From a virus: DNA of 64,000 nt. The position numbers and the translations under genes were made by a program. Positions within the stretch are counted from its first letter, which is position 1. Each line of letters opens with the position of its first letter. Where the stretch lies: positions 18,577-82,576 of the IMG/VR virus record IMGVR_UViG_3300020159_000429, one strand, 5' to 3'. The notes beneath the pieces were generated by a model. The model was not told the DNA's origin. It worked only from the letters and a program-made list of their open reading frames with translations, and made no database searches. Positions 36,997-44,864 of the stretch are shown here, in pieces.

Positions 36997-37843
36997 TGAT
37001 TTTGGATATCTAATAGTAATATCAAAGAGTACAGCTCATCGGTACGACCTGATGGCAATATTACTAGCACAATCTATTAAGCATACTCAAAAGAGCGGAT
37101 ACGATAAAGTTGCTGTAGTTACCGATGACAAAGAAAAATTGTCTTGGTTACAGGGCATGCCTTATTTTGATCAAGTAATTTTTTGGGACAACAAAAATTA
37201 TTGGGATGGCCGATCATGGATGGATGAATTATCTCCATGGAAATATACTGTATGTCTTGATGCCGACATGATATTTTTTAGAGATACTAGTCATTGGGTT
37301 GACTACTTTATTCAACACTCGTATCTTTATATTGCTAATACTGTATTACAGTACAACGGCGAGGTACTCAACAATACATTTTGCCGAGGTACATTTATAG
37401 CAAATAAACTTCCGTCGTTATATTCTGCTTATACGTTTTTTGACAAGTCAGATAAATCAAAAGAATTTTTTGAACTAGGCAGACAAATACTATTAAATCC
37501 TATAGAATTTAAAAATTGCTTTTTATCAAAACATATTCCCAACGTGATTGGTACTGATGAAGCTTTTGCTCTAGCAGCAAAGATATTAGATATAGACAAC
37601 GATATTGCTTACCCGTTGACATTTCCAAGATTTACACATTTAAAATCTATTCTTCAAACAGGGGTAAATGGCGGATCGATTCCTTTAGAGCTTGGCTATT
37701 ATTTTGATGACAGTAATTTTAAAATTGGAGTCTTTAATCAAACAGAACTGCTTCATTATGCCGATAAAGATTTAGATATTGGGATGTTAATTGACCTCTA
37801 TCAAAAAAAGTTTATGAAATTAATAAAGGCACACGATGAATAG
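36989..37843 (+). CDS. GT-A-type glycosyltransferase-like protein
   Basis: A 284-aa protein with a DxD motif (D91-A-D93) in TVCLDADMIFF after an alpha/beta N-terminus (KVAVVTDD). A GTDEAFALAAKIL phrase near the C-terminus corresponds to the acceptor-loop region of GT8-like enzymes. The start is taken as TTG at 36989, 6 nt after AGGAG (36978-36982); TTG at 36983 would abut the ribosome site. No ATG fits before the conserved region. It overlaps the previous gene by 8 bp in another frame. It is likely a nucleotide-sugar transferase; the donor and acceptor are unknown. Confidence 0.7.
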   Translation: MNNDFGYLIVISKSTAHRYDLMAILLAQSIKHTQKSGYDKVAVVTDDKEKLSWLQGMPYFDQVIFWDNKNYWDGRSWMDELSPWKYTVCLDADMIFFRDTSHWVDYFIQHSYLYIANTVLQYNGEVLNNTFCRGTFIANKLPSLYSAYTFFDKSDKSKEFFELGRQILLNPIEFKNCFLSKHIPNVIGTDEAFALAAKILDIDNDIAYPLTFPRFTHLKSILQTGVNGGSIPLELGYYFDDSNFKIGVFNQTELLHYADKDLDIGMLIDLYQKKFMKLIKAHDE

Positions 37844-38408
37844 TCTCTGGATAGTCTTTGAAAAAGCTACGGGACAAATTATAAAAATGTCTCCAACTAA
37901 AATTGATAACAATTTGGATACTCGATGTTCAATCAATGTTCCGGACGAAATGCTATTTGAACTGGTTACTAATAATTCTATTGACAGATTATACACTGAT
38001 TTTAAAGCATCTTTAGATGGATATAAATTAGTTCTAAACGATAATCGTGAAACAATAGTAGATAAACATTATAATAAAGTAGTAGCAATACCGTATATAC
38101 ATCGATCACACACTATCGAAACAGATTTGAGATTAGAAATTACTAGTGTAGATAATAAGCCTGTACTAAAAGTATCTTTTGTTGGAAATCCCTTGTTACG
38201 ATCAAACAGATATAGAAATAAAGAATTAATTCATTTAACAGCTAAAAATGATATAAACAAACATTATCAATCTTTTGAAATTGATTTGACTAAAATTGAT
38301 AATGAAGTATTATTTGATATCGATCGATGCGATTACAGATTATTGTTTTCAAATCAAATTAGTTTTTATCATAGAAAAAAATTAAACACAGTTTACACAA
38401 TCACATGA
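37836..38408 (+). CDS. Hypothetical protein in glycosyltransferase cassette
   Basis: A 190-aa soluble protein of unknown family that overlaps its neighbours by 8 and 4 bp, so it is co-translated with the transferases. It has a mixed beta/alpha N-terminal half and a beta-rich second half with many charged residues (LRLEITSVDNKPVLKVSF). The N-terminus (SLWIVFEKATGQIIKMSP) resembles the small beta modules of fibre accessory proteins. No catalytic motif is visible. A virion or accessory role is possible. Confidence 0.5.
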   Translation: MNSLWIVFEKATGQIIKMSPTKIDNNLDTRCSINVPDEMLFELVTNNSIDRLYTDFKASLDGYKLVLNDNRETIVDKHYNKVVAIPYIHRSHTIETDLRLEITSVDNKPVLKVSFVGNPLLRSNRYRNKELIHLTAKNDINKHYQSFEIDLTKIDNEVLFDIDRCDYRLLFSNQISFYHRKKLNTVYTIT

Positions 38409-39322
38409 AAACATCTAACATTGACTTAATTTTTATTTCGTATGACGAGCCCAACGCAGATTTAAATTATGCTGACTTGTTAAACAAAGCACCTTGGGCT
38501 AAACGTGTACACGGAGTCAAAGGCAGCGATCAGGCACACAAGGCTGCTGCTGAACTATCTAATACTGATTGGTTTATAACAGTTGATGGGGATAATATTG
38601 TTGATGAAAAGTTTTTTAATATTGAAATAACAGAGTCTCCGGGTATTGCGGTCTATGGATGGTCTGGTGAAAACGTTGTTAATAATCTACGATATGGCAA
38701 CGGCGGATTAAAAATTTGGAACAAAGAATTTGTTCTTAATATGCGTACACACGAAGCAGCAGAAAGTAACAGAGCTCAAGTTGATTTTTGCTGGGAAGCA
38801 GGATACTTAAATCATCCAACGGTGTTTAGTAAAACAATTATTAATTCTACACCTTTCCAAGCATGGAGAGCAGGATTTCGCGAAGGCGTAAAGATGCTGC
38901 TCAAAGACGGAGTTAAAGTAGAGAATGCTCCTGTATTAAATGAAATTTATTGGCACAACATACATCGATTAAAAATTTGGTCTTGTGTAGGAGCTCATGT
39001 TGACAACGGAATATATGCCATGCTTGGTGCTAGGACAGGTAGTTATATGTCCTATTGTACGGATTGGGATTATGTACAAGTTCGAGACTTTGAACAACTA
39101 CAATTAATTTATAATGAAACAGCTAGCCCTATTGAAGGACATGCTGATAAAATTTTAGAACAACTAGATTTTTATGCGTTTGAGTTAAAAGCTGGAATAG
39201 GGTTAGAGTTAGCTACCTTTAATACATCACAAAGCAAATACATTACAGACATGTATGCTGAAACAGTAGCATTAGGACAAACTTATTACAATAAGGATCC
39301 AGTATGGAAAAGTTCTTTTTAA
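38405..39322 (+). CDS. Glycosyltransferase-like protein, tandem copy 1
   Basis: A 305-aa protein. It begins with a strand and loop, IDLIFISYDEPNADLNY, then GSDQAHKAAAEL and a DxD-like D61-G-D63 in WFITVDGDNIVD, the layout of a GT-A nucleotide-sugar transferase. Further conserved phrases are YGNGGLKIWNKEF and STPFQAWRAGFREGVKM. The following gene is a shorter, diverged copy with the same phrases, so the pair arose by duplication. It lies in the cassette downstream of the fibre genes and overlaps both neighbours. The sugar, the acceptor and whether the enzyme is active are not known. Confidence 0.65.
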   Translation: MKTSNIDLIFISYDEPNADLNYADLLNKAPWAKRVHGVKGSDQAHKAAAELSNTDWFITVDGDNIVDEKFFNIEITESPGIAVYGWSGENVVNNLRYGNGGLKIWNKEFVLNMRTHEAAESNRAQVDFCWEAGYLNHPTVFSKTIINSTPFQAWRAGFREGVKMLLKDGVKVENAPVLNEIYWHNIHRLKIWSCVGAHVDNGIYAMLGARTGSYMSYCTDWDYVQVRDFEQLQLIYNETASPIEGHADKILEQLDFYAFELKAGIGLELATFNTSQSKYITDMYAETVALGQTYYNKDPVWKSSF

Positions 39323-39984
39323 GCTACGACGATCCTAATCTTAAAGAAAACTTTTTATTTGCTAAAACAAAAATAGCAGATTTAAATTTGTTTGAGACCA
39401 CATTAAATATTGCTGATTCGCATCGTGCCTGCGGTAATCGGTCTTTGACAAATATGTTTATGGTCATTGACTCTGATGCGTTATTATTAGATAATTTTAA
39501 AATTTCTCAGGTATATAACAGCATTATTGACAAGAATAAAATGTATATTTTTTCAGCACGTAATCCTATTAATGATTTAGAGTACGGCCACGGTGCTATT
39601 AAAATATTCCAAAAGAAGTATTTTACTGATCAAGAAGTCATTGATTTTTCTACAAGTTTTTTTGGAAAGATAGAACATGTTCAATTAACATTAAATGTAC
39701 ATCGCTTTAATTCAAGTCCGTTTCATACTTGGCGTACCGCATTTAGAGAATGTGTAAAATTATCTGCTGCTACTATCAAAAATAGAAATAAGTATGATGA
39801 TGAATACAGATTATCTGTATGGTGTGAGAAAGCAAACGGTAATGATTTTTCTCAAGAATGTATAGACGGTGCTAAAGCAGGCAGAGACTATGGCACTAAA
39901 TTTAAAAATGATTTCGACATCTTAAAGCAAATCAACAACTTTGAGTTTTTAAAGGAACAACATGTTTTGGCAACAAGATCCTAA
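39304..39984 (+). CDS. Glycosyltransferase-like protein, tandem copy 2 (diverged, shorter)
   Basis: A 226-aa diverged paralogue of the preceding protein. Matching landmarks occur in the same order: FLSYDDPNL for FISYDEPNA, D56-S-D58 for D61-G-D63, YGHGAIKIFQKKYF for YGNGGLKIWNKEF, and SSPFHTWRTAFRECVKL for STPFQAWRAGFREGVKM. It lacks the last ~60 residues of copy 1. The DxD-like site is kept, so it may still be active. It overlaps copy 1 by 19 bp and the radical SAM gene by 23 bp. Confidence 0.62.
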   Translation: MEKFFLSYDDPNLKENFLFAKTKIADLNLFETTLNIADSHRACGNRSLTNMFMVIDSDALLLDNFKISQVYNSIIDKNKMYIFSARNPINDLEYGHGAIKIFQKKYFTDQEVIDFSTSFFGKIEHVQLTLNVHRFNSSPFHTWRTAFRECVKLSAATIKNRNKYDDEYRLSVWCEKANGNDFSQECIDGAKAGRDYGTKFKNDFDILKQINNFEFLKEQHVLATRS

Positions 39985-41359
39985 TAAAAAATATATTAAA
40001 ATAGCTAACCGATTAGATAAAACTGGAAAAGGGTTTTGTCTAGCTAAATGGTACATGGTTACTATTCATTTACATACCGGCGATAACCATAGTTGCTATC
40101 ATCCGTCTATGCACAGAGTGAGTGTTGAGGAAATAAAAGAAAATCCAGCAGCACTACACAATAGCAAATATAAAAAACAACAGCGTAAAGCAATGCTAGA
40201 AGGCGAACGACCTTCTGAGTGTAGTTATTGTTGGGCATTGGAAGATGTAAATCAAATTAGTGATCGACATTTAAGAAGTTGGGAGTTTGAAAGTACTAGA
40301 CCTAGTATCGACACTGTGACTACCCTTCCGTGGGATGCCGATGTTTATCCTCGGTACATGGAATTAAGTTTTGGATCAGAATGTCAAATGAAATGTATGT
40401 ATTGTGCTCCAACAATCAGTAGTGCGTGGGAAGCAGAAATTAAAAGACACGGAGAGTACCCTTTAGAATTTCTGCCTAATCGCAGACAGTATGCTATTAA
40501 TCCTAAAGGCCGCACTGTATACAAAGAAGATGATAATCCCTACATAGAAGCATTTTGGAAATGGTTTCCCGAATGCTATACACATTTAGATACATTACGA
40601 ATAACTGGTGGCGAGCCACTGCTTAGTACTAACTTTGTAACGATGCTTGATTATATTGAAGCAAATCCAAGACCAGATCTTAAGTTTGCCATCAATAGCA
40701 ATATGAGTGTTCCTCAGAGAAATCTAGATAAGTTTATAGAGAGAGCCAAATCACTTAAAGCAAATAAAAAAGTAAGAGAGATAATTCTATACACTAGTGT
40801 AGATACTTGGGGTGATCAAGCAGAATATATTCGCAATGGTCTAGATTTAGAACGTTGGGAGTTTAATGTTCATAGATACCTTAACGAAGTACCTGACAGT
40901 AAACTAGGGTTAATGATTACTGTAAACTTTTTAAGTATCTTTAATTTTGAAAAATTATTAGATAAAATATTAGAATTGCGAAAAAGATACAACACTCGAT
41001 TCAACAAAAGAATTCAATTTGATACACCCTACTTGCTAGAGCCGCCGCATCTAAGTTTACAAATAGCTGACAATACACATATTGCTCGTTTATACAAAGC
41101 CATTGCTTATATGAAAACTCTAGTAAAAAATTCAGATTATACAAAATTTGATAATACAGAATATTCTAAATTTGAACGAGTTGCTAAATGGGCAGAAGAT
41201 AATAGATATTCTGGAGAACTATTAACAATAATAAGAAAAGATTTTGTAACTTTTATTGATGAACATGATAAGAGAAGAGGAACGAGTTTTTTAACTACGT
41301 TCCCCGAAATGGCAACTACTGTTGCTGAATGGAATACTAGTGATTCACAAAGTCGTTAG
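39962..41359 (+). CDS. Radical SAM enzyme, twitch/SPASM type
   Basis: A 465-aa protein. The radical SAM cluster motif C141-x3-C145-x2-C148 (ECQMKCMYC) follows strand MELSFGS, and GGEP at 216-219 binds the SAM methionine. Upstream Cys residues C45, C87 and C90 (SCYHP, CSYCWALED) form an N-terminal metal-ligand region like that of phage twitch-type radical SAM proteins. The barrel continues to about residue 370, followed by a helical C-terminus. It closes the glycosyltransferase cassette. Members of this superfamily modify sugars, peptides or tRNA, so the substrate is open; a fibre protein or a sugar precursor would fit the location. The 3' end overlaps convergent thyX by 23 bp. Confidence 0.82.
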   Translation: MFWQQDPNKKYIKIANRLDKTGKGFCLAKWYMVTIHLHTGDNHSCYHPSMHRVSVEEIKENPAALHNSKYKKQQRKAMLEGERPSECSYCWALEDVNQISDRHLRSWEFESTRPSIDTVTTLPWDADVYPRYMELSFGSECQMKCMYCAPTISSAWEAEIKRHGEYPLEFLPNRRQYAINPKGRTVYKEDDNPYIEAFWKWFPECYTHLDTLRITGGEPLLSTNFVTMLDYIEANPRPDLKFAINSNMSVPQRNLDKFIERAKSLKANKKVREIILYTSVDTWGDQAEYIRNGLDLERWEFNVHRYLNEVPDSKLGLMITVNFLSIFNFEKLLDKILELRKRYNTRFNKRIQFDTPYLLEPPHLSLQIADNTHIARLYKAIAYMKTLVKNSDYTKFDNTEYSKFERVAKWAEDNRYSGELLTIIRKDFVTFIDEHDKRRGTSFLTTFPEMATTVAEWNTSDSQSR

Positions 41360-42020
41360 TAAGAGGAAATATTTCAGCAATTACTTTAGCACATGCAATA
41401 GCAACTTCTTGATGTTCGAGTTGTGTGCCATTTGCTGAACGCAATTCAATAAAATGAATCCATGAACGTAATGTACCATTCATATATAAACGACTTTCTG
41501 TGAGACCTTCGGGTAGTACAGCCCGGGCTTGTTCTTTAGCAATGCCGACATCGATGGCCCATTTATAGGTTTCTTTAACTAAATCAATAACATCCTGTTG
41601 TCGGCGATTCCATTCATGAATAAGAAATTCATCGTCTTCATCTTGTACATCAATCTCTATGCTGTTTTGTCTATTTTTAGGGTCTTGTAACCGTGCTTCT
41701 CTAAGTACAAATGACAAGTCTTTAGTAGGGTCAGCATATCGCTGACTGAATTCTTGGAAGCTGAAACTACGATGTCTAAGGATCTGTCGTGCAATATCTC
41801 TTGTGGTTGTAATTTCGCAACAGGCTGACACCATTTCGAGTGGACTCCAGTGTTGGTGTTTGACCAAGTATCGGATGAGTTTTTCTGATGTGTCTGTGTT
41901 GAGTTGGTTGGAAGGGTTGGACACACGGGCGCAATACGCAATGAGTTCCTGTGCATCGTCGATGCCCATATCTCTATATTCACCTGTTGGTTGGGAATAT
42001 GATAAAAGTTTAACATTCAT
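41337..42020 (-). CDS. thyX: FAD-dependent thymidylate synthase ThyX
   Basis: A 227-aa protein with the ThyX signature RHRSFSFQEFSQRY at residues 82-95, plus SRLYMNGTLRSWIHFIELR near the C-terminus. ThyX makes dTMP from dUMP using methylene-tetrahydrofolate and FAD, supplying thymidine for an AT-rich phage genome. The length is normal for the family. Its ATG overlaps the upstream stop. A sigma70-like promoter lies about 20-55 bp upstream, inside the end of that gene, so thyX can be transcribed early and on its own. The 3' end overlaps the convergent radical SAM gene. Confidence 0.95.
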   Translation of the reverse strand: MNVKLLSYSQPTGEYRDMGIDDAQELIAYCARVSNPSNQLNTDTSEKLIRYLVKHQHWSPLEMVSACCEITTTRDIARQILRHRSFSFQEFSQRYADPTKDLSFVLREARLQDPKNRQNSIEIDVQDEDDEFLIHEWNRRQQDVIDLVKETYKWAIDVGIAKEQARAVLPEGLTESRLYMNGTLRSWIHFIELRSANGTQLEHQEVAIACAKVIAEIFPLTNDFVNH

Positions 42021-42331
42021 TGGTTACCTAATATATTTTTAGTTAATTTTATAATATCTTGTTTAAGTTTGTCAATATCAACTTGAAAGTTAACAGTGGC
42101 AATCTCATCTTGAAAATCTCTGATGCTTAACGCAAGTCGTTCGATGATGTCGTCCTCGTCAACTAAGTCTAGCTGATCCGGGAGATCAATTTCCCAAACT
42201 CTACCGTCATGAAAGGTTAGCTCAACACCGTGAATATACTTAATGGGCATCGAGCTCATGTATATCTCGTTGAATACTTCAGGCCATTCTTTTATAACAT
42301 CTTTTGGTGGCTTGAAGTATTTTTTAGGCAC
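42017..42331 (-). CDS. Conserved phage hypothetical protein
   Basis: A 104-aa protein with a conserved-looking start (MPKKYFKPPKDVIKEWPEVF), a beta pair (VELTFHDGRVWEIDLP) and an acidic helical second half (DLVDEDDIIERLAL). It resembles small unknown proteins widely shared by marine T4-like phages; no function is known to me. It overlaps its neighbours by 4-8 bp, and its 3' end contains the thyX promoter. Confidence 0.6.
   Translation of the reverse strand: MPKKYFKPPKDVIKEWPEVFNEIYMSSMPIKYIHGVELTFHDGRVWEIDLPDQLDLVDEDDIIERLALSIRDFQDEIATVNFQVDIDKLKQDIIKLTKNILGNQ
42048..42075 (-). promoter_or_regulatory. Sigma70-like promoter for thyX
   Basis: On the minus strand TTGACA (42070-42075), a 16-nt spacer and TATAAA (42048-42053) predict a start near 42041, about 20 nt before the thyX ATG. 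The element lies inside the preceding coding region. This arrangement resembles early promoters of T4-like phages read by unmodified host polymerase. Confidence 0.55.
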
Positions 42332-42932
42332 TAGCTTCTTCTGATACCTTTGTTGTCTTTTTCTTAGGCGGATCTAGCAAATCGGCTTCTTTACGTAATC
42401 TAGCAGCTTCTTTATACATAGCATCTGCTTGACTGCGATATGATTTAGCAAGATCAGTATCACTTAATACTTCGTTTGATGTTGCTGTTACCGGATCGGA
42501 TAAATCAGTAACTTTAGCAATGTCCTTAACTTCAGATTTGCTGCCACTTGACAACGCAAGGTCTTCAACTTTAACACCACGCTGTTCGGCAATAAGTTTA
42601 TTCAACTCATCTAACCCAATGACGTAATTTGGTGTAGGTGTTATTTCGACATCTTTAGTAGGCACTCGAACTAAATTTCTATTCTGGTGCAATACTGCTA
42701 GCATTGGTTTACCATCAGGGAAATACCGTGTACCGAGAATCTCGCCAAACTCGAATGAATCTTGTGCTTGCGGACTTTCAACTAGATCGATAATAGCGTT
42801 ATGATAACTATCATTTAATCCTGCTGTACCAACTACTAGACAATGCTCTGGATCATTTGGAAGCGTTTTAAAAACTACAAGAAGTTTATTCTTATTAGTT
42901 TTCATACGCCCCACATGTTTAATATTAGCCAT
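42324..42932 (-). CDS. Conserved phage hypothetical protein
   Basis: A 202-aa protein. Residues 1-125 form a beta/alpha domain (IKHVGRMKTNKNKLLVVFK, EFGEILGTRYFPDGKPML, NLVRVPTKDVEITPTPNY). Residues 125-202 are helical, Lys/Ala-rich and probably partly disordered (ADAMYKEAARLRKEADLLDP). It resembles an unknown protein common in marine T4-like phages. The modular pattern suggests a scaffold or adapter, but no motif supports a specific role. It overlaps both neighbours by 8 bp. Confidence 0.58.
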   Translation of the reverse strand: MANIKHVGRMKTNKNKLLVVFKTLPNDPEHCLVVGTAGLNDSYHNAIIDLVESPQAQDSFEFGEILGTRYFPDGKPMLAVLHQNRNLVRVPTKDVEITPTPNYVIGLDELNKLIAEQRGVKVEDLALSSGSKSEVKDIAKVTDLSDPVTATSNEVLSDTDLAKSYRSQADAMYKEAARLRKEADLLDPPKKKTTKVSEEASA

Positions 42933-43155
42933 TTTCTTTTTGTCCCTCTTGTTTAGGTGTTACACTTTCAAGGAATGTTGCTAGTCTATTATAGATCTTA
43001 CCAACGGATTCCATTTCTGCTGCCTTAAACGCACCACGTTGTGTAGCAACATCAACGATAGTGCGTAACGCACCGAGGTCGTTAATGGTTAACTCGGGTG
43101 ATTTAGTTTCTGGTGCTGCTTGTTGAGTCTGTTCTGCTTTCATTTCTTCTGCCAT
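42925..43155 (-). CDS. Conserved phage hypothetical protein
   Basis: A 76-aa protein: a Gln/Glu-rich disordered start (residues 1-20) followed by two predicted helices (LGALRTIVDVATQRGAFKAA, VGKIYNRLATFLESV). Proteins of this type recur beside the 202-aa gene in marine T4-like phages. It overlaps the following gene by 8 bp. Function unknown. Confidence 0.55.
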   Translation of the reverse strand: MAEEMKAEQTQQAAPETKSPELTINDLGALRTIVDVATQRGAFKAAEMESVGKIYNRLATFLESVTPKQEGQKENG

Positions 43156-43404
43156 TTATATTCTCCTAAAATGCGGGCAAGCTAACATAAAAAACGTTAG
43201 TTCTTTATCATCTTCAAAACCTAAAAGAGCAGTATGACTATCCGAACTAGGAATTAGAAAATACCGTCCCTTCAATTTATATTTTATCCAGTCTTCGAGA
43301 TCTGTATTGTAAAACTGGTGCGTTACCTTGATCTTAGCAAAATGCGGCGGAATCCAAGACACCGAACGTTTCTTTAACACATCCAAAGGATTTAAATTCA
43401 TCAT
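43156..43404 (-). CDS. Hypothetical protein
   Basis: An 82-aa basic protein with a strand-rich middle (FAKIKVTHQFYNTDLEDWI, GRYFLIPSS) and a hydrophobic end (KELTFFMLACPHFRRI). Two adjacent ATG codons occur at 43404 and 43401. It starts 2 nt after a GTAAATAC box, so a transcript from that box would be leaderless. It abuts the next gene. Function unknown. Confidence 0.5.
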   Translation of the reverse strand: MMNLNPLDVLKKRSVSWIPPHFAKIKVTHQFYNTDLEDWIKYKLKGRYFLIPSSDSHTALLGFEDDKELTFFMLACPHFRRI

Positions 43405-43434
43405 AGTATTTACGGTAACAGTGATTTGTGAAGT

Positions 43435-43824
43435 TTATTCTTGGCTCATACGTTTGCTGAGTGCTTTACCATATCCAAATTTTCTTATATCACCTGAAAA
43501 TAGATAAAGTTCAAACGCTGCTTTTTCGGTTATGACTGTAATATCTTTCTTAGTAATATAATACGGACTTTCGATAAAGTTGTCAAGCCATATTAGTATT
43601 TGTGGAGTTATTGTGATTTCTTTTGGAAATTTGATAGTGTATGTTTTTAGTTTGGCATAGTCGCTGATATAATCTATACCTTCTTCAGTTAATCGAAGTC
43701 CGCCTGAGTCTTTACTTCGATTATTCCACCACCAAACACTTTTTTTAGATTTTATAATGTCGTCTGTTACAAGTTCTTCAGTGGCTTTTAGAAGTAGTCT
43801 TGTATAAACATCTTTGGTTTTCAT
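43435..43824 (-). CDS. Hypothetical protein
   Basis: A 129-aa protein. The N-terminal half is basic and Trp-rich (KKSVWWWNNRSKDSGGLRLT) with EEGIDYISDYAKLKTYTIKF; the C-terminal half is helical with YGKALSKRMSQE at the end. The LRLTEEG phrase resembles a winged-helix turn, but this is not strong enough to name a DNA-binding domain. A sigma70-like promoter for downstream genes lies inside it. It overlaps the upstream gene by 4 bp. Confidence 0.52.
   Translation of the reverse strand: MKTKDVYTRLLLKATEELVTDDIIKSKKSVWWWNNRSKDSGGLRLTEEGIDYISDYAKLKTYTIKFPKEITITPQILIWLDNFIESPYYITKKDITVITEKAAFELYLFSGDIRKFGYGKALSKRMSQE
43558..43586 (-). promoter_or_regulatory. Sigma70-like promoter inside a coding region
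   Basis: On the minus strand TTGACA (43581-43586), a 17-nt spacer and TATTAT (43558-43563) give a near-consensus promoter that would serve the genes starting at 43404 and 43155. It is internal to the 129-aa gene, so it may also be chance. Confidence 0.4.
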
Positions 43825-44114
43825 TTTGGTGACTTAATAATTTCGCCTTGTGTCAGTTTGACAACTTCGAAGTCAGTAGTCTTAAATAATTTGTTTAACT
43901 TTTTAGCTAAATTGTATGCGTGGCCTGGATTACTAAATGATACTTTTTTGTATTTAGGCCCGGGATAACTTGAAATCAAACTGCCGCTCTTAAGATTGAA
44001 TGGTTGCCCTTTATAAAAAACTGCCCAAATGGCATCAGACTCTAAAATCTGTTCCACTTTAAAGTTTTCTTTATTGGCGTATTCTAGCAATACTTTAGGT
44101 TTCGGTCTACTCAT
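43821..44114 (-). CDS. Hypothetical protein
   Basis: A 97-aa basic protein with mixed alpha/beta character (KVLLEYANKENFKVEQILES, AYNLAKKLNKLF). It has its own late-type box 28 bp upstream and couples to the next gene by a 4-bp overlap. No family is recognised. Confidence 0.5.
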   Translation of the reverse strand: MSRPKPKVLLEYANKENFKVEQILESDAIWAVFYKGQPFNLKSGSLISSYPGPKYKKVSFSNPGHAYNLAKKLNKLFKTTDFEVVKLTQGEIIKSPK

Positions 44115-44141
44115 GAAATTCTCTATTATAATACACGCATA

Positions 44142-44149
44142 TATTTATG
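44142..44149 (-). promoter_or_regulatory. Late-promoter-like box CATAAATA
   Basis: In the 38-bp gap upstream of the gene at 44114, CATAAATA matches 7 of 8 bases of the T4 late consensus. It is part of an AT-rich inverted repeat (GCATAAATATATGC). Confidence 0.45.
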
Positions 44150-44152
44150 CCA

Positions 44153-44401
44153 CTAGAACGTTCCCCCATCCATCTGTACTGAAATTTGTTGTTGTTCGCC
44201 AGTCAATTTATCCAATCTACTATGGATTTCTGATATTTGTTTACCTAACTTTGTGGTCATTAGGCTAAGATCTGTTGTTAGTTCACGAGCTTCTTGAATT
44301 GTTAATCTAATCTCTTTTTGATTGGTTTTTTCAGCGGCAACGACCCTTTGGAGCAGTCTTTCAACACTTGGCAATTGAATTGATGTTTTATCTTGAGACA
44401 T
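44153..44401 (-). CDS. Hypothetical coiled-coil protein
   Basis: An 82-aa protein that is almost wholly helical (residues 12-75) with a heptad-like pattern (LLQRVVAAEKTNQKEIRLTI, IHSRLDKLTGEQQQISV). It probably forms a short coiled coil. It overlaps the upstream gene by 14 bp. Function unknown. Confidence 0.52.
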   Translation of the reverse strand: MSQDKTSIQLPSVERLLQRVVAAEKTNQKEIRLTIQEARELTTDLSLMTTKLGKQISEIHSRLDKLTGEQQQISVQMDGGTF

Positions 44402-44864
44402 TTGATAACCTTTGACGCATTTCTAATTCGGTCTTAAACGGGCCTTGATATTCATATCGTTCTAATGTAATTTTTTTAGGACAAAAACTTTTTACCCAAC
44501 CTTTGTCAAATTTAATTACATAATATCCTGCACAATACAAACTCTTTGAATCTTCGCTTTTAGTAAACAGCGGAAGTTTCTTTTGAATATCGTACATGGC
44601 GTTATGCGGCTCGGCGCTCGTAGGATAACCGTGAACTTCTAATGGATTAGCATTATCGGCTTCCTTAACAATTTTTACAATGAAAAAATCTTTACCAAAT
44701 TGATCAGTTAGGCTTTTTCGTGTGTCATAAATTCTAACACCTTTTTCATTGCTCATTATAAATTTATTATCTTCGTTTTTTCGAAGTGTAGCAAATTTGG
44801 TTCCGTCTTTTTCAACAATCCAAAATTTATTGTCAATAATTGGTTTAGCATGTAAGTCTGTCAT
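44388..44864 (-). CDS. Conserved phage hypothetical protein
   Basis: A 158-aa protein. It starts with a beta-rich domain (FWIVEKDGTKFATLRKN, GVRIYDTRKSLTDQFG), has a Cys-containing hydrophobic centre (LYCAGYYVIKFDKGWVKSFC) and ends with a helix. It looks like an unknown protein that commonly follows the exonuclease gene in marine T4-like phages. It overlaps the exonuclease stop by 4 bp, so the two are probably made together. No catalytic motif is visible. Confidence 0.58.
   Translation of the reverse strand: MTDLHAKPIIDNKFWIVEKDGTKFATLRKNEDNKFIMSNEKGVRIYDTRKSLTDQFGKDFFIVKIVKEADNANPLEVHGYPTSAEPHNAMYDIQKKLPLFTKSEDSKSLYCAGYYVIKFDKGWVKSFCPKKITLERYEYQGPFKTELEMRQRLSNVSR

Noticed and set aside
41657-42016. 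A 119-aa minus-strand frame inside thyX
   Set aside because: It is an out-of-frame reading of thyX, which has clear catalytic motifs and a promoter; there is no separate ribosome site.
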